From NCBI RefSeq assembly GCF_964340395.1, contig NC_135555.1:5125001-5189000 (forward strand): a DNA stretch of 64,000 nt, in the 5' to 3' direction. The notes under the pieces were generated by a model. It had not been told where the DNA came from. It did not search any database and saw only the letters and a list, made by a program, of their open reading frames with translations. The stretch comes from Glandiceps talaboti. Lineage: Eukaryota > Hemichordata > Enteropneusta > Spengelidae. This document shows positions 28,521 to 40,600 of the stretch, one piece after another; positions within the stretch are counted from its first letter, which is position 1; each line of letters begins with the position of its first letter. The translations under genes were made by a program, and so were the position numbers.

Positions 28521-30566
28521 CATTAATGGGAGAACACAAAATGTGTTGTATCAGGTGTTGATGTTGTAGTTTATTTACGTGTGATCCAGGGCGTCAATCT
28601 TGGACAAGGACGCAATGTTTTGTTTACCAATATACGTTTCTTGTTGTTTTCTCATAAGGGTGTTTACATTACAAAGAAACAACACTGATGTAGTCACGTG
28701 AGTGATCGTAAACCAGGTTAAGTTCTTGTAAGTGAACATGTTTGTAATGTGATATAGGTAACTCGTCATACATAAATCAACCAACAAGGAACTAATGTTG
28801 AATACATCCCCGCCATTTCAAACACCTGGTGAAAACCCAGACTGTAGTGAATCATATGCACCCCATAAAAACATGAAATGAACACAACTTTCAGTGTGGC
28901 CTTCATTCAAGAACCAGTGACGTGTACTAGAACGAACCATACACTTCTTTCAAGTTTTATTTTGAGTTTGGAGCAAATTTTTAATATTCTAGTGGACGTG
29001 GTATCCCCCCAAGTCATTAGGGATGGAACAATAAAAAATGAATGGCCTGACCAGTACATGTACAGCTACAAGGTTGTGCACATATGGAAATGAAACACAT
29101 GTAGTCGATCAATTGTGCTTGTATGCATATGTAGTTGAGAGTTTGACCATGTGTTAAATCAAACTTTAGACCTCAAATAGTCATTAAAATGGAAACACTT
29201 CTGATTAGAGCTTTGAATTTGTTTGTTGAGCGAGTAATCACATGAGTGTGGGGGCAGATACCAAACTGTTACGTACAAATGTAGTGTTATGGGAAATGGC
29301 TACAAGTGGCAGCTAGTAGGTACAACCGTACATGTAGTCTGGTTTTGTGTTGAAGACTTGTTTTGATTGGAAGAACAACAGGTGAGGAGGTCCTTTCCAT
29401 TAAAAATCAACTAAACCTTTGGGTTATATATGATAGGATATGACATTTGAAGTCAAGCAGTGGTTGCTATATAGTGAGATGAAATGTTGCCCAGTTTAGT
29501 AAAAGAAATGAGAAACTTACATGTGTATATAATATGATTTCAACTTATTTCTACTGGAAATACATGTTTGATGAATAACACACACATCTTTAATTATACA
29601 TCTACCATTCAGAGGATACAGTGTGTTACAGTCAGTGTATGGTGAAAACCTACAAAATTATTTCATCATTGATTGCAACACATTGTACATTCTTAGATTT
29701 TTCAAATTATGTGTGGTTATTAAACTTTCAAACTAAAAACTTTGGCTAGGGGGGTTTATCAAACCCCCATACTGGATATATTTTTATCAAATATTAATAG
29801 AGCTTTTATAAAGAATCATGTTAGATCTTAGTCGTGTAATACCAAACCACTTCTTGTTATTCAAAAGTGTATGTCATCATCATGACACAGCTAAAGTAAA
29901 TGATTTATTGCAACAGAAGCTATCACTTGTTGACCAGGTCACATGATAATACTTAAATAGTACACATAGACTCCATATTAGGTTAATTTACATATTTAGT
30001 AGTTAACTGAGGAATGGTCATAAAATAAGTAGCAGTGCAGTGGGTTAACAACATATCAAATATGGCTGTTTGGCATATGTTACATCTATAATTATGTATC
30101 ATGAAAACCAGTGTTGTCATGAAATTGATACAGTGTGTACTGTTACAGTACAGATATCATATGTGTATATTTTTGCTGTTGTCTGTGTGTCAGTAATTTG
30201 TCTATATCAATAAACTAGATTTTTGATCTTTTATTGAACTAATGATAGACCTTCTTCAATACATGTAAGTGCACATATCATAATTACATAACAATGAACG
30301 TGTATAAACTTATATAAAGACAGCCATGTTGGAATTAGTACATGTGCCATTGACAATTTGTACAAATCTTGGCCTTTGATTTCAAACCCCATTCACATGG
30401 ATTCCAGGCTTCCTGACTAGTAAGATTGAACTTTTTTCTATTTGACTTCTCCTTTTTTGTTTGCTGTAAGACGTGTCATTTATCAGTGATTGCAGGCTAA
30501 GGTACATGATGTAGATGCCACAACAGACCCGTTCAAGTAGTTCTGCTTTTTCAATGATGTGTTTTT

Positions 30567-31165
30567 AGCACAACTGAACTGAGGTTCAGTAGTGCTATAG
30601 GGATCGCCCGGCGTCTGTCTGTCTGTGTGTGTGTGGATGTGTGTGTGTGTGTAAACAACTTAAAGTCAAAAACTGCTGAACCGATTGCCATGATATTTGG
30701 TGGGTCCATTACCTTGGGTGTCTAGTTGGGAAATTGTTCAAATCAAAATGATCGCATCACAGGTGTGTGATTTGGGTCAAAAAATGTGATTTTTGGTCAA
30801 AAAACTTAAACTCAGAAACTACTGGGCAGATTGGTACGAAGTTTGGTTGGAAGATTCTTTAGGGGGTGTAAAGTAAGATTTGTTCATGACATGATGATTT
30901 CATCAGTGATATGCAAATTAGGGCTACAAATGTGTCTTTTTGGTTAAAAATCTATAATTCCAAAACTACTGAGCAGATTGGGCTGAAATTTAATGGGGAT
31001 GCATTTAGGGATGTATGGACGATTCGAAGATATATTAAGCATACAATGATTCCATGGGTGATATGCAAATTAGGTGTAAGAATGTTCATTTTTGGTCAAA
31101 AACTTATATCTCAAAAAGTACTTGGTCAATGAGTCTGAAACTTGGCAAGATGTTTATGAAACTGT
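30567..31165 (+). mobile_element. Dispersed element, family A, copy 1
   Basis: Starts with a 12-bp stem hairpin (AGCACAACTGAAC, TGAG loop, GTTCAGTAGTGCT, one A/A mismatch). A CTGT/GT microsatellite follows, then three or four tandem, diverged units of about 130-160 bp. Each unit has the theme 'TTTTTGGTCAAAAA ... GAAACTACTG..CAGATTGG ... GAAATTTGGTGGG' and later 'GATATGCAAATTAG'. Related copies lie at 57906-58500 (good), 50510-50720 and 43480-43690 (decayed). The plan of terminal hairpin, microsatellite and core tandem repeats resembles Helentron-derived elements (DINE/HINE, and the pearl elements of bivalves). No coding sequence is present. Confidence 0.75.
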
Positions 31166-31204
31166 TATTCTGCAGATTTTCTTCAAAATATTTTGACAAA
31201 ATTG

Positions 31205-31900
31205 GCCCTAGTGACCATGACCACGCCCTTTAGCAACAACCAAATGGCAGTATATTTTGGTCAAATAATAACATCATCTGGTAGGCAAGTGAGTAAACAT
31301 TCAAAAATGTATGCAAATACCCTAGCAACCATGACCATGCCCATAGCAACAGCCGAACGGTGGTGTATTTCACAAAGATAACAACAGGGTTTAATAGACA
31401 ATTGAATAAACATTCAAAAAATGTATGTACATTTGCATAGCAACAAAACCACGCCCATAGCAACAGTCAAATAATCACGTATATTGCAAAGATAACAGGA
31501 ATAGAAAGACAAATGAATAAACATTCAAAAAATGTATGCAAATACCCTAGTAACCATGGCCACGCCCATAGCAACAGCCAAACAATGGTGTATTTCACAA
31601 AGATAACAATGGGGTTTAATAGACAATAGAATAAACATTCAAAAAATGTATGTAAATTTGCCTAGCAAGAAGACCACGCCCATAGCAACAGCCAAATGAT
31701 CACGTATATTGCAAAGACAATATCAGGAATTCATACACAAGTGAACAAAAACATACACAAATGTATGCATATATATCTAACAACATGACCACGCCCATAG
31801 CAACAGCCAAATGATAGCATTTGTCGTAAAGATAGCAACATGGTTGGATAGGCAACTGGATAGTTATTCAGCAAATGAACACCTATTGTTAGCATGGACT
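31205..31900 (+). repeat. Minisatellite, about 115-bp unit, 6 copies
   Basis: Six tandem units at about 31212, 31332, 31447, 31555, 31669 and 31786. Each is anchored by ACCACGCCCATAGCAACAGC, followed by a TATATTGCAAAGATAACA-like block and ATAAACATTCAAAAAATGTA. Alternate units resemble each other more than neighbours do (TATTTCACAAAGATAACA versus TATATTGCAAAGATAACA), which suggests a two-unit higher-order repeat. It directly follows the family A element. Confidence 0.85.
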
Positions 31901-32399
31901 AGCATATGGATAAACATTTTTAAAAACTGTACAGTTGTGCTACAACGCCATTGGCGGTATTTTTAAAAAACATATTATGATATTGTGGGATTGTATGCCC
32001 ATTTCAAGATATGCTATGTCCTTCCGGAAGACAGTTGTCCAGCACCATGTACATGTAAAAAGGTAATCAATACCAACTGAAGAGATTCAAATAAAATCAT
32101 ATGAGATCTGTGTGTTTTGTAAACAAATACTAAATAGAGATAATCCATGTCTGTTCCTAAAAAGTAAAATAGACATGCATGTACAGTAGCTTAAGTAAAT
32201 AATCCATTAAATTGTAAATTCCATACAAATTACAAGTCATTGGTAGAGTACTAAATCTCATACTCCAACACTTTCATTACGCAAGTGACAACCAAATACT
32301 GTGTACACAGTAAATGTGTGATTAAATTTTCTGTGACGTCAATGCAGGAAAAGGCTATTGACTTAACAGACACACCTGACCAAACCTGTATAGATACAC

Positions 32400-35300
32400 A
32401 TGATGTATTTCAATGTTTTGGTACTCAAGCTATGTGATGGGTGTAGATCTGACATTTTTAGGTGCCATAACTCATCTACTCTATCAGGTCCAAGAAGAAA
32501 ACATCCTTTTGATCCATGTACCAGTGCTTCATGTAAACTAACAAAGAGGGTATTGTCTGCTAGTCAAGAAGTTCTGTTTACGTCAGTAGGGAGTCCTTTG
32601 CCCTACATATGTACATATGAATATGTAACACAGAAACTTGGCTATCTGGTTCAACATACAGACTTGTTCTTGCAATCGTCATCAGACATTGTTAAGCTAG
32701 ATAGCTACTTGTAACTTATATTAAAGTGTGTGGGCGAGACAACATATACAATAGCCCTGTCCCCACCTGAATCCAAAACTGATCCAGACTGAATTGAATT
32801 TCTGTCCCCATTAGAAGACTGAACAATGAATTTGAATCAATAAACCAGTTTTGAACTGATTTATTTTGAATCAGTTCAAAACCACCCCCCTGAGAATAGA
32901 ATAGAATAGAATCAAATACTTGAAACTGATTTAGTACATGTATGCATTTTGGGACATGAGAACTGGTTTGATTTTGAACCTACTTTTTCATGTGGGGACA
33001 TTGCAGTTACAATGTAATTGACCAAACTAAATGATGTCCATAAATAATCACTTTTCTCCAGGACATATTCCCACAATATCTTTTCAAAGGTATACTTACT
33101 ATATCTGTTGAAAAAGTGGATCAAACTTGATTATGTATAGGTTAGAATTAGTTGTAGTGTTATTTTGGTAAGATATACATGTAAGCCTGAAGATCATGTT
33201 TATTGGGGGCTGGGATGGGTCTGTAGGTCATGTCCTGATGATATCCTGTCCCATCACAAACTCATCAGTAGTGTATCTCATAAATCATAAAAATAACATA
33301 CATGTAGACTACAGGTGTAGTCTTTCCATCAATTTATAGATGATATTAATTTGACATATTCCCAGTTCCTTCAGATTGTAGCTATGGAAAGTTTAGCAGT
33401 GTCATATTGGCTGTCTGCCACATTAGTCACTGTTTGTTGAAATGTACATTGTCTAGCTGCTACACCTTCAGGCTTTCTTCTAATATGACAAATGACAAAG
33501 ATCGCTTTGAGGGCATTTAGCCTGAGGTTTAGCTAAAATCATTTCCTCCATGATATAAATAATCCAAACAGAGAACAATACATGTATATGTTTTTTCATG
33601 CATATTAATTCAGCTTAACAAAGGGCTTGTAAAAATAACCACCAATTTATTAATTGAAATGTGTGAATGACAATGTCTACATAGTCCTCAAACTCACTAT
33701 TGCCATAAAACCATAAGATGTAGTAGTGATGTACATTTGTTTTTCAACATATATATGCATGCATTGCCCAGCCGACGACCATATGTAACCGGATGCCAAG
33801 TCTAAAAATGGCTTTAGCTACATTGTAGACCTGCGGCTAAATGTCCTTGAGTGCACCTTTTAGGTGCAAAGTGACATTCGGTCGCTTGTTGTATCAGAAG
33901 AAAACCCAAAGGTCGAGCAGCTAGAGTATGCTGAGTACATGATGTTTTGGACATCTCATGGTACTGTAGCTGCTGCTACATGTGGCACTGAATTGGGCTT
34001 TGTTGATTGTACCATGAATGTACTAGTAGTACATGTACACATGATGTGAACCATTACTGATACAATTGTCAACATTGTTGTTGTATCTAAATACACAAAC
34101 ATGTACTTGTGTAATGTAATTCTTCATTTTGGGTAATGAAACTTGTAGTTGTCAATATTTGATATAAAAGCATGTGATCTATAACAATAGTTATGGTTAT
34201 ATTATCAATACAGTATATCATTGTTCAAATATACTGTGATGGCTAGTCCGTAATATACACACTTTGAAATCACCAACCTGGTCGCAGTTAGTTTAGTTCC
34301 TATACAGTATTGTTATGATTTGTACCTTCACTTGCTGTGGTTAGAAACCACAGTTAGCATCCAGACTAAGCTGCAGTACACAGGATGAAGAATATAATAT
34401 CACTAGGCTACTAGGTTTATAGTGTTAATTGTTATGATATATCTATTTACCCTTTCCATCATGTTTGAACTACATGTACTGCAAAATACATGTATGATTC
34501 CAGAGCAAGAAAACTACATTTTTGGTTGTGAATGTAGGGCTTGTCTACATATCACAATTGCAGATCAGTTCATTTACAATTTGCATTTGAAATTAACATA
34601 CATGTAGTGCTTTGAAAATGGCATGATACTATGACAGTTTCCCAAAGAAAAAGACACAAAGTCATATTTACTAATACTATTGATATTAGCTCAAGATATC
34701 ACTGTTCTCCCAGTATTTGAAAAATGTCTTGAAATAAACACCGTAGGCTTGCAATTCACATGATACATTGTGGGTGTAGTGGGTGTTGATAAGTTCAAAA
34801 AGATAAAAATATAGAAAGTGTATCACAGCCATAAGGCAATTCATCAGTCGATGAAAGTCAGGTACCATATTTATCATACCAAAAAATAATTACAAAATGT
34901 ACATTTTGTACCTGTAAAGGCTGTATGGCTTGCCCCTTTATGCTTTCAGTATATGAACCTTTACAATTTTGTTCTGCATGCCATGTATAGCTAGACTTGT
35001 ATTCTTTATGTGTGTTAACTTAAAACGTTGTATTCAGCTTTTAACTTCTGACAATGTCTATGATTATATTTCAAAAGAGCTCTTACTTGTCGTCAGTTGG
35101 TGTCATTTTCCACTGCATTTTGTATTTGTGCACTATGTGAAAAGGCCAAAGGTAACTTAAAAACCCAGGTTTTGGTAGTTATCTGGCATTGAGACACAAC
35201 CACCTGTTGGATTGGGATTAAAACCTTTGGGTGTGTGAAAACAGAGCTACATGTACATGTAATCAAAAACTTTGTCCTTACACGATATACATGTGCATTG

Positions 35301-37644
35301 TATGACCAGTGCGCTGCCTAACATGAGAGAATTTCTTTTGTTGTGGGCCAAAATGGGTTCCTTGTTGTTACATGTACATACAATTACATGTACCTGTTGT
35401 ATTGTTTGGAACACAAATGTTGGTGCGTCACAGGAAATTGCTGTACATCAGACTCAGTGGCATGTCATATTGACTTAAAGGGCACACTGCTAATACTGCA
35501 GATATAAAGCAGTACTTATATTCTAAATCAAGGGATTAAACATGTGCCAGCGGGGTGGATAATTTTAATGTGATACATTTGCATTTTGCAAGTTACAGTT
35601 GTAGAAGCCATGTATGTTGATACATTGTGTATACTATACTTGTTCATGTAAGGCCTAATAAAAAAAATTGTATGGTTCTGATTACGCTCAATTTTAGGTA
35701 GGTATTTTTTTTTCATGTGTTTGTGTGTACTTCAGGTAGTTATATTTTCCATTGTTTTCCATATGGTATCTGTGTTATTTGTTTTTTTCATCAGATGTAC
35801 AGCCATTACAGATTGGAAGAACAGTTTTGTATTGTCTTAAGTTGATGTCAGTTTCCGCATCCACTATTTCTCATGAAACTTCACAATTTTGGCGATTTTA
35901 TAATTTTTTTCTTGACTACTTAAAAAAGTTTTAGGGCCAGCAGTGAAAAACTACATGTAGGTGGGTCAGGTAGCCGGAACCAAACAATTGTTTTCTAGGC
36001 ATAAGCATGTCATTATATTTATATGATTGGTCCTTTTCAATCATGTATGATACAAATCCATGAATGTTGAGTACCTGTGTACATTTCATCTTCGTCATTC
36101 ATTTCGTCCATGATGTATACAGTGTCACTTAGTGTAACATTTTTTAAATTTCTTCGCAGATCCAACTTTGTGCCTTGATATTGTGCAAGAATATTGTGAA
36201 ACCACTTTTTTGAAAGACATTTCGACAATCTTGCTACTGGAGAGAAGTCCATGTAGGTCATTTCACCATGGAATACTATGTATACTTGTAAGTACACTTT
36301 ACAGAATTTGTTTGATTAATGCTTTGAATCAGTGGTTCTCCTTATACCTTTATAAAATAGTTGTTTTAGCAGGGTTGAATTAAACGGGCACAGGCTGAGT
36401 TATTGTATTATTATTTTATTTTATTTTATTTTATTTTTTTTTGGGGGGGGGGGGGGAGGAAGCCGAAGGGATGGGGTAGTGGTTAATTTCTGCATACTAT
36501 TAAAACATATTGTACAGTATTCTGTTTATATGTACATGTACTAGTAGTGAAGCTTACAATGATTAACCATGACTTGCTGCAAAACTCAAAGATGGTATTT
36601 AGGTATACAATCATACATGTATAAACACAGTTTGTAAGTTATTCCCTAATATGAATAGTTTAATTTATATACACATATGTATATTTGAAAATTTAGGAAA
36701 TCTTTATAATAATAATAATGTAAAAATAATGATAATTATATATATTTTAATTATCCGAGTTAAATTTTGTATATTCAAATATGGTCACCACTTATGCAGC
36801 AATCGAGTACCCTAGTGTTAAAGAAGGGGAAAGCAGATGGCTTGTGAAAGCCTATGTTGTTTGTTAGGGTCAAACTGTGACATGGGGATACCTCATCATC
36901 TCTGTAATGCCATATGATCAGGATCTGTAGTGTCATCAAAGGCATACATTAACATTAACATTTTCACTTTAATCGATATTTAATGTACATGTACCTAGTA
37001 TGGTATATTTGTACACCAGTAAAAATGCTTATAAACTCAACCAGTGCCCCTGTAATTAACATGATATTATGATAACATATTGTTTTTGTCATTTTTCTAA
37101 ATTACATCTACATTTCCCCAGTACTTCTTCATCATTTTCATTTGAATTCAAAACACTGGATCTATTATTGTTATTATTATTAGACTTTATTTAAACTCGA
37201 TAGACTGTTGAGCCAAAGGCTCTTCTCACACAGTGTCGAGACACTGGATCTATAAAATAATGGTAAACATTTTCTGCATTTCAGTAGCATTATTTGTGGC
37301 ATTCATATTTTAATAATGGTATAAATATAGCAATTCACATTTTATGATATAAATATAGCCACATTGTACTTTGTGTTTTAACATGTTTCATACCATAAAG
37401 TGTACTAATAAAATGCTCTTGAACTACAATATACTTTTATTCAAAAGGCAGGCTATACATTTTTCATGGCTAATAATACATGTATAAGACATATAATTAA
37501 AAATATACCACTGTGATGTGTAATGCATTGTACCTACAGCAATAGCCTAACATGTATGTATACAATGTACATTTAATACAATATATGATAATGTATACAA
37601 ATCATTAATGTACGTACATACTGTACAGTATGTGTTCTTATGAC

Positions 37645-37679
<35 letters not shown>

Positions 37680-40600
37680 TGTATTCTCATGGTTCACATC
37701 ACTGGCACTGAACCCCTTACTGGGAACAACTAATTTGCTAGTAAGTATTTTGTGTTATTCATGCTCCTCGCTCCACAGTGTATAGCTAGCATTATGATAC
37801 CTACAGTATGTACTGTGAAAGCAGACGTCTAGATGACATGACATGACATGTCTGAATCTGATGGTCAGAATCTTTCAGAGAGTTGCATTCCCTAAAGATA
37901 CCAGATACAAAACTGATTTGCATTTCAACGAGTGATTGATGACTATGATTCATAGAAATCACAGTTTATTACTCGGTCCCAGACACTGATTAAGATACAT
38001 GATGTAGGTGTGTACGACTTTCTATACATGTACACATGCTAGGTATTCACAAGACTACCTGTGGGTTGTCAACTGTGTTACCTATGCAGACTGTACACTA
38101 TTTGAAACATGCGATAGTGTTCCTTTATTCTGTAAAAATAGTCTGTGTGGTAACCCAACTGTGCAGACATGCAAATGAGATATTTCTCTCTTTGTACATA
38201 TGTACATGTAGTGATACCCAGAGTGCTGCTAGTAATACAGTGGATTGTGGTAGAGTAATGGAAGTACCATATGGATACTTTGAGAATTGTATTATTACAT
38301 GCACTGTACTTTACAGCAAACAGCTGTGTACAGATTATTTTGAAATGATATAAGGATTACTTGTATTACAGCTATGTGTATACTATATGTATCTCTTTGT
38401 GTATGTAAAAGCTTTCCAGTCTTGGCGTGTATTGACATAAGCCTTAAGTATTACATTTCCTTTATTTTGAATGTTAAGGAAGGGGAATGTAACTTTCCAT
38501 ACATTGTAGCCAAATTGGTTATCACTTTATAATGACGATATGCATTAATTTGTGATATTTGACAGTATAGTTGTAATTTAGTTCAATTGCATTGCATTCA
38601 ACACTATATACTATACCTGTAAATGTTTAACAATGTACGATGTAAAATGATCTGAAAACCCCAAAATATACTGGTATATAATACAGAAATCCATGTATGC
38701 CCACTATTTTACAGTTCTGTGGAGGTTTATTTGTACTTTTATGTATTATTTGGGAAGTGTCATGCTTCTATGACGTCAAATGACCTGAAAATAAATCTGA
38801 CATTATGAACTCCTACATGTATAACTTGGCAAGTACATGTACATAACAGATGAGGTATATTATTATTATTATTATTATTATTACTATTATTTATGGTTTA
38901 TTTGTATTGTTCATAGCAGCCTACTGGCTGAATTACGACAATATTACAATTGCAGATTCTGGTATACAGTGGATTCGACATTGGTCGAAAACACACCAGT
39001 CAACAGCCGCAACAACTTGCAAGCAGAATTCCATGTATATGATACCTGTCACTGTATTCGACCAATTGTTTTGATTATTTGACAGAATTATTGTACTTTG
39101 TGTTGTGGTCAAACTTGGCATCTATCTATGTTGGTACCAATCCCGTAAACAGAGATTAAGTGAAAATGCTACACAAGTGAGAGTGGTAATGCCAGATGGT
39201 TCCGTTAGAGTAATGACAGTCAGGGGGAATCTTGCAAGGCGCTCAGTAGGTTTACCTCAGGTAAGTTCAGTCTCTCTCTCTTTCAAAGTACTTTGTAATA
39301 AATGAAGGTTGGTAATTATACATGATTACATTATCATGTTATGTGAAACAATCACTGAGTAAAAAATTAAATTAGTTTGCAACAAAAATACTTAAAAATG
39401 TAATATTCAAAATTCTTTTGCTAGAGTGTAAAACTTGACTGTGTTTCACGTCACAATTATTATTTAAGATAAACTAGGAACTCAACAAAATAATAATAAT
39501 AATTTTTTTAGAAACTTGAGAAATTCAGGTTATTTATTTGATTTATTTACCATAATACAGCAGAGAAATTGTCAATTACTTTTGCTTTGTTAGCTTGCTA
39601 ATCTAAAGACAGTGATTGCTTTATTGTGTGTGGAGTACTGTATGACTGCGTACACTTTTGTATTTGATTGTATTTATGAGTTATCACTGGCTAACTATGA
39701 AACAAGGAAGAAAGATCATCCATATGTAACTTGAACAACAAATTCTTTTATAGTAGCGTTCATATACATTACGCAGTCATTAATTTAGTTTCTATTGTAA
39801 AGTGCCAGTGAACATCATTGATGGATACTAGGCGCTATATAAATCTCTTTATTATTATTATATACATGTGCAGTATTTTCACTCTTGAATGCTGATGAAA
39901 ATGTCACGTATGTGCTGAGGGTTACATGTTAGACAGATGTTTTGACAATGGAAAGAACATACTCAGTACATGTAGTTAATCCATCTGAAAGTTATGTATA
40001 TATCGTTGGGTATTGCAGTTAAAATATAGTTGTACAAACACTCAGTGTAATTATTAGTAATAATAGGCTTCAGTTATATATTCACCATGTTCCTTGGTCC
40101 AGCCAAGGAAATATGAGTAACCTAAGGGGCTTTGTTACTACAAGATAAAACTTTTGTTGTGTCTGTGCAGACAGTAGGTGAAAATGCAACAAAATACATG
40201 TAGTTGTGTTTTCATTTGAAAATGGTATCGTGTAAAACAGTGCCTAAAACTTCCAAGTTGTTTTTATCTGCCAATGAAGTACTGTACTTTATACCACGTT
40301 GCCCCTGACAATTGATCAACATGACCTGGGTTTGAGTGTGAATGTGGGTGTATTTGTGATAATACTAAAACTGTAATAGATGGGGATGTAGTTGTATGAT
40401 GAATATCATAAAGTTATCACTACAAACAAAAGAAGCCATGGTATAATTAGGATATACAACTCACGCTCACATGCCTTGTTGTATGTACTTTACTTACAAT
40501 GTGTAATTATGTGTTTGTGTGGTTCATGTTAACTTTTTTAGTCATAGAGTTATGTAAATTGTACCTATTGAGAATCAGTAAGTGTATTTATTCCATCATG

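Larger units (their letters stand above)
28521..32347. other. Noncoding stretch, probable first intron of the plus-strand gene
   Basis: No supportable coding exon. The left half is CpG-poor unique sequence rich in TACATGTA. The right half (30567-31900) is repetitive and described separately. Confidence 0.45.

Noticed and set aside
31205-31900. Possible CRISPR-like array because of a conserved 20-bp block at regular spacing
   Set aside because: The intervening sequence is itself repeated, so there are no unique spacers, and the genome is an animal's; it is a minisatellite.
33864-34049. 61-codon plus-strand frame with a protein-like composition
   Set aside because: No recognised motif, no clear donor and no phase-compatible neighbours.
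36160-36296. Candidate plus-strand exon of 45 open codons between TTCGCAG and GTAAGT
   Set aside because: Entry phase 1 and exit phase 0 do not fit either neighbouring exon of the PPxY gene (both phase 2), and its length is not a multiple of three. It may be a chance pairing of splice-like sites.
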